Shown here: positions 17,901-30,800 of the stretch, in pieces | How positions within the stretch are numbered: position 1 is the stretch's first letter | How the letters are laid out: each line of letters begins with the position of its first letter | Origin: Branchiostoma floridae | Taxonomy: Eukaryota; Chordata; Leptocardii; Amphioxiformes; Branchiostomatidae | Assembly: GCF_000003815.2 (NCBI RefSeq) | Contig: NC_049985.1 | Coordinates: 9,414,247-9,478,246 of the forward strand | Direction: 5' to 3' | DNA: 64,000 nucleotides | Program-made: the position numbers and the translations under genes | Notes under the pieces: model-generated | What the model was told of the DNA's origin: nothing | The model's database searches: none | What the model saw: only the letters and a program-made list of their open reading frames with translations

Positions 17901-18402
17901 GGCATTTTTGTGTTTGTAACACCGTGATGTACATCTGATTCATGCTACTGTTCTCCCTCATCTGACATTGAGGTGTTTTCACGGTAACCGCTTTTGAACG
18001 GTCCTGCCAACTCATGACCAGTTATGAAAATGAGCGAAGTATTCTCAAGCTAATTTTGGGACAAAGACCACTCAGACAGTAAAATACAAGCAAATGTACA
18101 TCATGTCACAAAAGAAACAATTACGGTAAAAGTATACGTCACCTCGGATTGAGTGATTCTTCGTCTGAATGTTGCGAGGATTGCAAGGGCTGTCCTCTGA
18201 AGTTGTCCGCAACAGACGGAGAAATAGCACTAAATTCCTCCCTTTCTCTTGGGTCAAGTCTCCGCCACAATTCTTCCACTTTTCTCTGAATTTGTTTTGC
18301 GCCAAGAAATGGATACTTTCTTGCCACTTCTGGGCGTTTCTTGGTGTAGAAAACCTGAAAGTTCCTTCGCCAGTTGTTCCTTTGGAATCCTACACTGGAC
18401 AT
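14909..18402 (-). CDS. Unidentified Ser/Thr-rich protein with HMG-box-like N-terminus
   Basis: Coding exons are 18402-18143, 17511-15414, 15225-15137 and 14978-14909, all in phase, giving about 838 residues. Exon 1 encodes a compact basic domain (NFQVFYTKKRPEVARKYPF...VEELWRRLDPREREEFS) resembling an HMG box: aromatic/basic first helix, a Trp in helix 3, and a Lys/Arg-rich register. The 2.1-kb exon 2 is disordered, acidic and Ser/Thr-rich with Arg/Lys clusters such as RHRGRKRKRHLS, suggesting a nuclear protein. The C-terminus is compact and acidic (SDANFIDLDDAGIFL). I do not recognise an orthologue. A competing first coding exon at 17905-17844 gives a different N-terminus. The gene is head to head with PPME1 across about 450 bp. 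Confidence 0.75.
17844..17905 (-). CDS. Alternative first coding exon of the HMG-box-like gene
   Basis: An ATG at 17905 opens MPFVRNTESDVKKAKEIALE and splices at GT 17843-17842 in the phase that continues into the 2.1-kb exon (17511). There is an in-frame TAG upstream, so this exon cannot be an internal extension of the HMG-box exon. The 18143 donor read into it stops at once. The two N-termini are therefore mutually exclusive: 838 residues with the HMG-like domain, or about 772 without it. It may have its own promoter in the intron, or be joined as a 5' UTR/start exon after AG at about 17962. Confidence 0.55.
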
Positions 18403-18857
18403 CGTGCTGAAACCGACTGCGAACCCGTCTCTATCAATTATTTTTAATACATTTGACGCCGAGTTCCTTTTAGAATCACGACACGATCTTCCGTTTCAAT
18501 TAAAAAGTATGCAAAAGTACCAAAAATCGCTGTTGACGCGCCGCAGTCAGTGAACTCTAGACCACCCTTCCTTCAACACCGAGCAATTTCAAATATGGCG
18601 CCACTTTCATTCTTTTTACAAAGGATTGTGGGAGCGGATCTTAGTATTTCCCGAACATTGGCGAAGAGAAGATATTTAGCCACAGTTGTTAAGTGATTCA
18701 GTGGTATAAAGACATAATAGCAAATACATTACCATCAATTTATTTTTTGGATATGTATTTAAGGCCACTTTAGACAGATTTATCAGCAGACCGGTACAGT
18801 TTTTGTCCCTATTTTTCGTGTACACCCCTTAACGTAAATGGTACGTTCCAAAACAAG
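18403..18857. promoter_or_regulatory. Bidirectional promoter HMG-box-like gene / PPME1
   Basis: Two divergent start codons lie 455 bp apart. The stretch contains a YY1-like ATATGGCGCC near 18595, GGATTGTGGGAG near 18624 and an inverted CCAAT box (ATTGG) near 18657. No TATA box was seen. Confidence 0.5.
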
Positions 18858-21800
18858 ATGTCGTCCCTTCAGAAGAAAGTGATGGCGAGAGGACTCCCAC
18901 CTAGACCACCGGCTGGCACGGGCCCTGGGATGACCAGGTACGTGATCTATATCGTACCGAATTTGCAGGAATCTGATGTATGTCCTGTGCAAATTTTACC
19001 TCCCAAACGTATTTTGTAAGCAGTAAACACAGCAGGACATGGTAGATTTTTAGGGTTCTTCAGTCCCTCCTCCTTTCTGCTTGTATGGACCACACACCGG
19101 TACTAGTCCATCAGTTGAAAATTTTCACAGGTCAGAAATGCTTCAAATGATGTTTATGAATGTACAAAAGATCCCTTGTAACGTTATATTTGTGCCAGAC
19201 ATTATTATATGTTTACATGTGGTGTTTTATTGACCACCACTCTCTCAATTTATGATAAATTTCTTCACTACCCAATAAATCAATGATAATGTGTCATGTT
19301 TGATTTGTTCCTATTATATTATGTTGCTTTTTTTTAAAACCACCACAGAGCAGGTAAACTCATGGGGATGGCTCGCAGGAGAGACTACACACCAGTGTCG
19401 TGGGATAAATACTTTGAAACAACAGACCATGTCACAGTGGGTCAAGATATATCCTTCTGCAATGTTTAATATCATCTGTACTTTACCATGTAAACACAGA
19501 AATCATCATATAACCACTACACATACACAAGTGCAAACCTTAACTTATGCTTAAGAGGAAAAGAGTACTAACTAAGACTGCATCTTACATATACTGAAAC
19601 TGTAGTTCTGAAAATTTACATACTTTTGCGGTGGCTCTATTTCATTAGTTGGAGGAAAAAGAAGGATTTCGCAGAGACATAGTCTCAGCAGTGTGTTGAC
19701 TTTGTTTTGGAGAGGTCATCTGTCATCGTGAAAACTGTGAAAACAAAACCACTGCATCCTCCTAACGCCCGGTCCCCAACGGCATTTACCTTATGGGGCC
19801 CTGCTGACCCAGGGCCTACCTACGGGTATTATGATTGTCGCCACAAACAAGCTGTCAACCAATCAGAGAACAGGCCTTCCTTGGGCTTCATTTTGTCTGA
19901 AGCTGTCTCGCAAAGGCCGCTGGGAAGCTACCAGCCAATCATGTTACGTCTTACATAGCTCCTTTGGGTTCGTAGAAAAATGGCGGCGGCAAGTTTTGAG
20001 AAAGCCGTGCGAGACTTGTTTGGAGTAGATCGGCTTCATCAGCATCAGCAGAGCACGTTACAGGCACTGCTCGATGGTAGGGACGTGTTTCTCAGTGTAA
20101 AGACGGGTGGGGGAAAAAGTCTGTGCTATATGGGCTTTCCAGCTGCAGCGAGAGCGGAGACACAGCTACAGTCTGCCCAAACACAAGCCCGCGCACAACG
20201 CCCTTCTGGAGAGGAGTTCGTAATAGTAGTAAGTCCTCTCAACGCAATCATGAGAGAACAGTGTGACAAGCTGACCTCCCTCGGCCTGACAGCGACGTGT
20301 TTAGGTTTGAACGCTGTCGAGACAAACGATGTCCTCGCTGGAAGATTCCAGTTCATCTACACCTCTCCTGAGACAATTCTCAACGACCACAGATTCAGAG
20401 GGATGTTACGATCTGAAGCGTACAAGGGTCGTGTTGGACTGATTGTGATCGACGAAGCACATACTGTTGTCCAGTGGTAAGTCACACTTTTGGCACAGTT
20501 GGAACGGTTGACCTATGGATAATGATAAATCATGGATATATGGGGGAATCAATTCAATCAAGCAAAAACAAAGTAAACCGAATAGTTTTACGATTAATAT
20601 CCATTTCAGATATAGAATATAACCTTTCAATGCAATTTGAAGGGATTGAAAATATGATTTAAAGTTCTCTAGCAGCTATAATTTAAAACTCCTTGCTGTA
20701 TGTCAACACATATATATGTATATGGAAGTGGTAACCAAACCTTAGGTCTAGGGAAAAAATGTTGTGTCTCCTGTTTCAGTCCTGAAAAAATAAGGGTCGG
20801 TAGGACAAGCAAGTAGTGTTTTACTTCGATAGGAAGAAGGCTGAATAAAGATTCTAACTGGAAGTTATGTGACTCCACAAACCCCCTCCCCCCCCCAAAA
20901 AAAAAATTGGGGTCAGCAGGGGTTTTTCTAGGGTAGGTAGGGAACACAACATTTTTTCCTAGGCCTTATAGATACTACTTAGCTACCCAAAATGTGTACT
21001 ATGTAGCAAGTTATGTCCAAGTCTATTCTATTCTTCTCACATCATACCAACTGTTTGACCTATCAAATGTGCTGAATGTGCAGCCAACAATTCCATTTTA
21101 TTTTTCTGTATTGACTTATTTTAGGGGCCAAGCAGGAGATGATGCTGGCAGTGATACTCCCTTCAGGGAATGGTTTTCTAAGTTAGGAGAGCTGCGTTGC
21201 CTTCTGCCAGGTACACCTCTGCTTGCAGTGACTGCAACTGCCAGCAAGAAACAAAGGAAAAAGATCCAGAAGCTACTCACTATGGAGGGATGTGTGGAAC
21301 ATGTAGAAAATCCAGACAGGGGAAACATCAAACTCCACGTGTCCCATGTGCCCAGCAGCAAACCACTCGCAACAACATTTGACTGGCTTCTGCAGCTCGT
21401 TAGAGGAGAGGATCACAGGTGCCCAAGAATACTCGTGTTCTGTAAGAAGATTGATGACTGCTCAAACATCTATCAGTATGTGTTTATGCCCAATCTTACA
21501 GCAGATCAGTTGAAACTCGTGCAAATGTACCACTCTCACACACCAGAGAGGATAAAGGTAAAGATTCGCGAGGACATGGCAGTCTCTGATGGGAACATAC
21601 GTGTACTCCTGTGCACGACTGCGGCCAGCATGGGCACCAACTTTGCCGGTGTGGACAATGTTGTCAACTTCGGGCCACCACAAGAGCTGGACACTTTGCT
21701 CCAACAGCAAGGCCGGGCAGGAAGAGGGGGCAGTCAGGCACATCATCTCCTGATTTTCAATAATAGGCAGCTCAGGAACTTGGACGTAGAAATGTTGGTT

Positions 21801-24800
21801 TATGTCAGGAATGAGGACAATGTGTGCCGCCGGCAGCTGTTGTTATCTCACTATGGTTCGTGCTGTGATGATGGAAGAATTCGTCATGCCTGCTGTGACG
21901 TCTGCACTACAGCCTGCCAGTGTAATACTTCAGAGTGTAAGCAGTTTAACCACATCGCACACAGTGTTGATACTAGTTCTGAAAGTGACAGTGACAGTGA
22001 ATCTGAAACAGGTCATGTCTCTGACCTGGAACTACATGCTTTGAAAGTTTCTTTGCAGCAGTACAGGACATTGCTTAATGAGCAGGTCAAGTCAGGTAGT
22101 GTATCAACTGTCCCAGAAGTCACTCATGGTTTCACTCAGAAGGTCATTGATTCTGTTCTAACTCAGTGCAGGAAGTTGAAGTCATCTGATGATGTCCTGG
22201 CTATGTGTGGAGTGTGGTCACATGGGCAAGCCAGTGCAGTATTCGACATAGTGAGCAGCATCTTTGACATTGACCATGATTGGCATGAAGAGACTGTAGG
22301 TGACAGTGACTACACTGGATTGGATGATTAATAGATTAATTACGTTTTTATTGTTTGTTTTTGCTTGTATTTGGTAGAGTTATAGACTCTGTAATTGTAG
22401 CTACAGACTTAAAATGATAACAGGGACCAGACAGACAAGTTTGAATTTTAGATTTTGACTTTATTTCAATTGACCAGTTCTTAGTGATGTCAAGAAATCC
22501 AAAATATGGGTTTTGCTGTTTCAGTAGTAAGAGATCTCGTGTCTCAAACTGCCTTGCTAATGCACTTACTAAATGACTTAGATTCTTCCATGTAGTATAG
22601 CACATATTTGGACATTGTAATTTGTAGCCAAAAGGTTATCATTTTACATTGATCTACATGTATTACCAGTACAACAAAGGGACACAATCAAAATGCTGGT
22701 CTTCTAACATTTGTGTAGGATGTGCCTTTGCTGGGCATATTCTTTTCGGTGAGGTATGCATGATTTATATTATACTGGTGCCATGTTCATTTCACACAAT
22801 GACCTCAAATAAGAAGGAAATCTCTTCATGTACAATTTTTCAGACTACATGTATATTGATTTGGCACAAGATGGCTAATTGAAAGCTGATGACATGATCT
22901 GTATGTCTATGGGTTTTGCTTGGAATAGAGAAAAATTACATTGTTCTTTTTGACAGATACCCAGTATCGACATGTGTTGTACATGTATTATAACCTGAAC
23001 ATCCTGGTTATGTGCCTTGTTTTGGACCGCCCAAACCACCCTATTTTCGCATTACAACTGCTACAAAATAAGCTACATGTGTATACATAAGACTAGCCTT
23101 CCCTGACAGCAGCTTAATCAAACACTGCATGCTAGTCACTACCACTATGTTTTATTGTGGTAAACTGTCAACCAACTGTACTAAATTCTTTGCACTGCCG
23201 TCCATTCTACAGTTATTTTTCTGTCATCTTTCCCATTTTTGATACCTGCATTAGGTGGAGGCGACACTTTCCACATGTCAAAGACTTGTAATGATAACAC
23301 ATTGTACCATGTACATAACCTTTCATGTTTTGGGATGTAAATAAAGAAAAAATGTTTGAATATCAATGTCTTGAGTCAGCTATGATTGTATTTCACTCCT
23401 TGTTTCCCATGATGCCAGGGAGAGTTTACTTGCAATCTTTCTTATAATTTATTTCACTCTCAGAATTTAAATATACTTATATAATATCATATAGGCCAGA
23501 GCAAGTAAATGTCATGGATGACATCCTCTACACATTACAAATTTAATGCAATGGGCAAAAAAAGATGGTGAAAGGAAAAAAAGACTAAATTCTCAACATA
23601 GATACCAAACATTACATAACATGACTATTACTATTGTCGCTTTCTCTACAGCACTTTAGGGTACCACACTAGTGTCACTTAGTAGCGTCAATTCCATTAC
23701 TACTTTATACAGCAATATAAATAACAAAAGTGTACAGTGACACATACCACAAACCAAAGTGAATACGATAGACTATTACAGTCGTGCATTTCGCACCATT
23801 CTGATCGAGGCAATTTGTTTTTGCTCTTTCACCCAGTGATGAAACTTTTCAAAGTCCATTCTTGCGAGTGGGTCCTTGTACTCAGGAAAAGTCCTGTAAA
23901 CACTTGTGCAGTCTTGCACATTCGAGTCCAGGATTTCATCCAGCATTGTCTGTATGTCCTTCTCCTTCCTGGCCACAGTTCGCTCTCTGGATTTCACATG
24001 ACTCTTGCATTTCTGCTGTAGGTTTTTGACAACCTCACTTACAACCTGATTGGTTTTACAGATTGTTTGTGCTGACTGAAAGCTCTTGTTTGATCCTTCC
24101 GTCTGAAGCCTTTTCTTTATCTCACCCACCTGCAGCTCAACAGCGTTGTCATTGGGGATATTTTTCCCAATACCCCCCTGCAGGTTTACGCAAGTGTTCC
24201 ACTTATAGTCGAAAGCTGCAGAAGGGGTGAGGATTGCCATCTCATATGCCAACATCCGCCAAAGCCAGATGCAGTACTTGGTATGCTTGAGGCTATATGC
24301 ATAAAGCATTTCCAGCTTTGCATTCCTGAACACTCTGTCTCCATCGCCCATCTTATAGCTATCCTCGGTATCTCTTCGCAGGAAACCCATGCGGCAAAAG
24401 GATGAGATTACGGAAATGGCACTCCCGGTGCTGCTCTTTTTTCTACTGCCATTGTCTTCCTGATTGACAGGTGCTGTGTTCAGATTGATGTTGTGCTCTT
24501 TCTCTAGGTGTTTGGTGAAGTTCTTCTCACGCACATATTCCTTGGCACAATGGGCACACCTGAACTTGCCATTAGGTTGCTTCATTGTGTCCAAGAGGTG
24601 CTGTCTATTGTCCAGAGCCTGTGTTTGTTGACTCATGTCATCAATGTCCATGGCCTCCTCTTCGTCTGGTTCCAGGAGTTGCTTTCTAATCTTCCTGACC
24701 TGCTCAAGTAGCCACGGGTACTTGGGCTGGGCTGGTGGGATGTTGACTACTGGCCTCCCATCCATGCTGGAAATGCCAAAGTGACGGCATGCTGTGGCCA

Positions 24801-27800
24801 GTGTGTAGGCATCCAGACAGTCATCCACAAAGGCCTGATGTGATCTGAAATGCATAAATTTCAAGCTATTAAAACATTTATGTAATGTGTTATGTTCTGA
24901 AGAAGGACAGTTTTTCCTTCCACATACAGTCTGTCCTACATACAGAATGGCAGCATGAAGTTTAGTTGTTTTAGTCCTTTGCTCAGGGGAGGGATGTGGA
25001 GTGAAATATCCTTTGTTTGCACACAAATCCTAAATCTAATTCTAATTGCACATGTAGTTGCTGGCCATACAGAAGTCTCTGTACTTTTGCCAAGGAAATT
25101 CCTCATTTGTGAATTACCTGTAAGCTTTTGTCACAGACTTTGGCCCTTCAACATCTCGCCTGTTTATGATATTCCTCAGGGAATATGGCAGAGCCCTATC
25201 TCCAGCCACTGGTTCCTTGTAGAACTCCTGGTACATACCCTGTATGGGCGCATAAAAGTGTTGAGTGATATTAAACATAAATACAGTATTATTATTCTAA
25301 GAGAGATAACCCTATCAATAGATTAAGATAATGTCATCATTGATTCCTTTCAAAAGTCTAACCTCTCAAGCATGTCTGGCACATTTATAAAGGACATTGT
25401 TCTGTGTTTGCACACTAGAAAGACCTCTTCCTAGAAAATGTGTTGGGACTGGTAAAATGTTTATAGTGGTCAACATCAAAAGCAAATTTGATATAATTTT
25501 CATGATAACATAAAAGAACCCCCCACCCCAAGCACTATCTGATAATTGTTTTGCAGAAAACACAAAAAAAAAAACAGGACAGGGGACAGATACATGTATG
25601 TTACCATAAGAAAGTTCATGAGGCGATGTAGTCCTTCAGGTCGGTGTATGATTCCAGCGCAGGAATCACTCTCATTGTCAGCATTTAGTAGCGCAGCCTG
25701 TCCTGAAAATGCTCTCTCGTTTGTCAAGACGTCACCTCCAAGCACAACACGTTCTATCACCTCTGCATGGTCTCCAGGTGTACGGGGCACTACTAGCTGG
25801 TTCAGCCTCTTCAGTATGGTGAGAATTCCATCAGAACTGTTCTCTGGAGCGTCAATCAGTTCTACATTAAGGACTTCACTTCTCTGCGATGACTCCTGTA
25901 GGTGATCGTGAAGTATGTGTGGTGGCATGCAGTCAGCATATGGCTTCAGAAAGTCCAAGTACTTGACAAGTACCCTTGCAATATGGAACTCTGTGTTCTC
26001 TTCATATGCCTGTAGTTCCTGCTGGGTCAGGAGCCAGGACACTGTTTCCATGGTAAGGATGTTTGCCTTCGGAGAATCGTTTGGAAGCTGAGGGTCTACA
26101 ATCCTCTTCTTGGCAACCAGCACAAGGAACCAGTGCCAACTCTTTCGTTGCCGGTCCATGGTCATAGCCGATGGTTTCTTCATGATGTCCAAGTTGTCTC
26201 CAAGAACTTCAATAGATGTGACGGGTTTGGCCTTGATCCTCTCCAACAGCTTCTTGTTGTACGCCTTGGTTCTTTTCTCTTCAGCCATTGTGCTTGACGA
26301 ATGTCTTGTGGCGACTGTCAGTGAAGATGCAAAACTGCCAGGGAACCAGGTGTGACTGACTGTATGCACTGTCTCCATGGCACCTTCTGGCTCATCCTAG
26401 CCAGCAAACTGCTTTGCTGGCTAAGATGAGCTTACAGATGTCATGGCTGGTTCTGCCTCCATAGAAAGTGCTGTTTGACTACTTGTCCTCCTCTGTGCAG
26501 AGGGCTTTCTCAAAGAGGAGTCATGGTGTTGGGTTGATGTTGCAGGGGAAGTGTAAGTAGAACAGATGAAAGGGTAGAGATTACAGCTGGGGTTCGTGAT
26601 TGGCATACTGAAACCTGCATCATTTGGGAGACGATACAGTGATTTGTTAGGTTCCATGTCATTCGGGGTTGACTGTACTGCAGGCATACTGCTGGTAGAC
26701 AGTGACATCCGTACTGATGGAATACCATCATATTTGCTTGTGTCACTAGCGGATGATACATACCGTTCAGCTGAAGCCTTGAACTCTTTCTGTCGGACAA
26801 AGTCCCCAACAGTTCTGTCCATCATCTCCTGATGTTTCTGTAGCATCTCTTTCCTCTTCCTGTACAAGGTTGAGGGGGTGACTGTTACACCCATTCGCTG
26901 TAGGACACTGATGGACTGAATGAAAAATGTACACAATTACTACAATAGCATATCAGTTAGTATCCATCACATAATCCTTATCCCTCATATCCAAGAACAT
27001 TTGATTTAATTACTTCTTGGGGTGCAGTGCAATTTAGTCAACATTTATAGACATAGATCAGCATACTGGATGAAGATATTAACAAAATCAATGTAATGCT
27101 GGTTTAATACAGCATATGAGTGAAGGCTTGGTGACAGGGACAATCAGGCAAGATGCAATTTGCAAACTTACAACTTCAGGCTAAAAACAGCTTCAGCTTA
27201 GTTACTATGTATATTGCATGCAGAATGTGTAAAATTTGTACTGACATCAAAATAGTCAACATTAAATGTCATGTTTTCTCACAGTCACAGTCATAAATGT
27301 TTAAAGAACTATCATCTGATCAATACATTTCTTTGTGCTCTGTACCTCATCTGTTGTGCCTCCCTTTTCCAGCACCATGCCCACTGCCATTTGGAGACTG
27401 GCCATCTTTGGGTTCCTGTGGTGCAGAAGGGCACTGCCAGCAAGTCCAATGGATGGGTAGTGCCTTTCTTCTCCCTTGTCCTGTACACTCCTGTTCTTGT
27501 GGGTGTTGCATGCTACTGCTTGAAGAACTTCATAGAGGAGGGGAGTTCTCTCCTTCCACTCCCTGATTATGGTGTCCCAATCAATGTTCAGCAGGCCATC
27601 AACGTCAGTCTTCCTTAGCACTGATGGCTCCTTGTCACTGCATAATGCTGTGCATTCCTGTGACAGCTTGTTGCATACTTGACTGTGCAGCAACGGCCTG
27701 AGGTTGGGATCTTTGTACAAAATGCCTGCTAGTCTCTTATCGGGTTCACCTTTGGCAAGAGCACGGAGGTACTTTGCAGTACTGTCATCCTTCACAATCT

Positions 27801-30800
27801 TTGTCATTTTTTGAGACGGGTAGGTGATGACCACCTGTAGAAATATACAAAACCAGGGTACTGCTTAGCAAGAGTTCTGACACTGACTCGGGTACAGCGA
27901 ATGACTCAGTAGACTACCGGTAGTGGTTTACTACAACATTGTATGCCCAAAATTGTTGTCTGGAAACAACCGGTACAGTTGACAAGAACACAGTTGATAT
28001 TTTAGCCATGTAGAAACTTTCAAATGATTTATGATTAGATAAGGTAGTCTATTTCATTAATGGCCAGGAAACGTTCCATGTCATTTCAATGACAACGTGA
28101 GTGTCCTATTGTGACTTTCACATATTTATCAGTAACCAGGGCTCAGCATACTCCCATACAAACAACACATTGCCAGAAAGAGATTATAAGAAACCTGTTT
28201 ACTTCTCTGATGTTGTTCGCATCCTACTAATGCAGTATAAGTTATAACACGGTTACTATTGTTAGGACTATTTGTACAAAATTTTCCAAATAACAGAAAA
28301 GAACTGTTAGCAACTTGAAATTTTGCAGAATAAAAAGTATTTCGAGCCCTGAGCAGACAGACATAAAGCTGGCTCACCTTCACTGTGCCAATGGGGTCCT
28401 GAGCCTGGGTCCACCCAATCTGTGTAGATTTGTGACATACTCTAGACTCAGTCTGCTGTACAGCAGTGTTGGAAGCCTGCGTGGGAAACAATTGATCAAC
28501 ACGTATAAGTATACAAATAAAACTTAAAAAATTTGGCAAGCACGTGAAGTTGTCTACTAATTATTACCGAACACCCACAGAGACCAGGTGTCACTAAATT
28601 TAAGAGCGGACCAAACTGTTCAAACTACCAGGCTGAAACGACTCTACTCTACTCTAATCTTGCCATGCTTTGGTTCCGCCATTGGTTCAGCCAAATCATG
28701 TATCTCATCTGTCATAAAATATTATTAACTGTCATGTTTGATTACAAATGTTTTAGTACAGAGAGTCATAGGAAATAGGGCACAATTCAGCCTATGGCTG
28801 CTAGACTCCTATTGTAACCATAAACCATTTTTGATTGATTGATTCATTGATTGAACTGAAGATACAGGCAAAATATACAGTACACTTACCGTTGCAGCTG
28901 GTAGAATGGGGCGGTAAGTCTTCTCAGGAGTTCGCAGCAGACTCCGCTTCACTGTCTTTTTTGGAGTGGGCGTTTTCACCAGTGGTCTCTTGGCCCCGAC
29001 TTTCACGGGAGTAACGTGAACAGAAACTCCGACATTGGAACCAAACCGGGTGTCTTGTTTTGGTCGCACAGTTTTCTTCGGAGTTGGCGTCTTGACCCCG
29101 GCTGCAACGTTGCCCTGGGCATTGGGACCAAAACAGGTAGCTTGTTGTGGTCGCAATTCCGCGATCAACGCTTCCTTTTCCTCTTTCAGTCGGTGAAGTC
29201 GTGTCGTTAAGTCTTGGTCAATTTTCTCCAACTTGTTGACTTTATTAAAGCAAGAACGGCACACAGTACACGACAAACCTTTTTGAGTCCAAACGTGCCT
29301 ATCGGGAGGAAATCCCAAGATTTCTTGAATCTGTGGGTAGCGTGGAAGGGCAGAAGCGCTGAATATTGATCGAAAGTTCCTGTCGTAGATGGCCTTTCCA
29401 CAAAATAAACAGCTTTTGGAGACACGTTTCGCCATGTTTGTTGTTGTGGCAGCCGCCATCTTGGAAACTTTCTAAACTAGGCGCTGATTGGCTGGCGCCA
29501 TATAAGGGCAAGCTCATTAATATCTAATAAGCAGGGCGGGTAATACTGCCGACAAAAGGGAAGGAAAGCAGAGTCCCGTCAGGAATAAATGACTGACGGT
29601 ACTCTGCTATAGGAGAATGAACCACTGAGATTTACTGTACTTGTTATGTCCTTAACACTGTCACACATTTTCCGTATTTACCGAGCGGGATCAGAAGGAC
29701 CAGTTCTGCTGCTCCTGCATGGTGGTGGCCACTGTGCACTGTCCTGGGCCTGTCTGTCAGTAAGGACAACTTCAGCTGGATATTACATATGAAATGTTCA
29801 CAAGAAATAACAGAGAGAGGTTGCATGTTGCATGAAATATTCTGTAGAGTCAGAAGCGCCTCTTTGTTGTTTGTCATTGATATCAACATGACAGAATATT
29901 GAAATCATATTGGGTAGCTTACAAGTACCATCTTAATTGCAAAGGCACATTATACATGTTAGGTTATACTACATAATTATTATAACAATACATGAGCTGA
30001 TACAGTAGAATTACATATTCTGTTATTCCTCAGTCTGAGAGAGCTCATAGCTGTCCCAACTTAGGTTTGTAATTTGATGGTAAGCTCCATGAACACAAAT
30101 TTCCTGAAAGTTGTACTTTCTCATATTGTATCTTTTCTTGTGAATATTTCAGACAATAGTAACCTCACTTGTGAACTGCAGAACCCTCGCTGTCGACCTT
30201 AGGGGACATGGTAAGCTGCAACCTCTATTCCTGATATTTCAAGTTTTAAAAAGCAATAAGTTTTACTTTAATGATTCGTTCCTTACAGAAATTGTTTCAA
30301 GTAAGAAAACAGCTACCTGGTTGTTTCTTTTGCTGTTTGTGTTAACTTTTTTTTTACTCCAATAAATTCTATTCATTTAAAGGGAAATTCTTTCTCTCCT
30401 TATAGGTGATTCTCAGACAAAAGAAGAAGAAAATTTGTCAGCAGACCAGCTGGCAGAGTGAGTTCATGTATTGATTTGTTGAGGGTGCTCTTTCCATACT
30501 GTATAATCTAATCAACCTGTGATGGGAGACGTCTCACTAATATTACATTATACCTAGTGGTAGTAAATTCACTTCAGTTTCTCAAGCCTTATCAGCTTAA
30601 TCTTATTCGTTATTCCTTAGTGGCACAATGCTGTCACATTTCAGCCCCCAATTGGAGATATCCTGTGTAAAAATGACTTTATAGTTTGTCAGGTTTACTG
30701 GTACATTTTGCTGATGTTTTGTTTTATTTCATTTGCATTGATTTTTCAAGCCTGACTGCCACCAAGTTTATGATTCTTTTGGACCAAATACTGCTCCAAA

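Larger units (their letters stand above)
19449..29666 (+). other. U12-type AT-AC intron of PPME1 (10,218 bp)
   Basis: The 5' splice site reads |ATATCCTTCT, nearly the AT-AC U12 consensus ATATCCTTT. The 3' end has a U12 branch site (TCCTTAAC, 29649-29656), then 10 nt, then AC at 29665-29666. No usable GT donor or AG acceptor restores the frame. Joining at AT and AC gives GQDIFRIYRAGSEG, aligned to the conserved GKDTFRVYKSGSEG of vertebrate PPME1. The minor spliceosome should therefore remove this intron, including the nested RecQ-like and DUF6589-like genes. Confidence 0.92.

Noticed and set aside
19640-29640. Helitron interpretation of the nested pair (helicase plus terminal hairpin)
   Set aside because: The helicase is RecQ-like SF2 rather than Pif1-like SF1, no Rep/HUH motif is seen, and the ends lack TC...CTRR.
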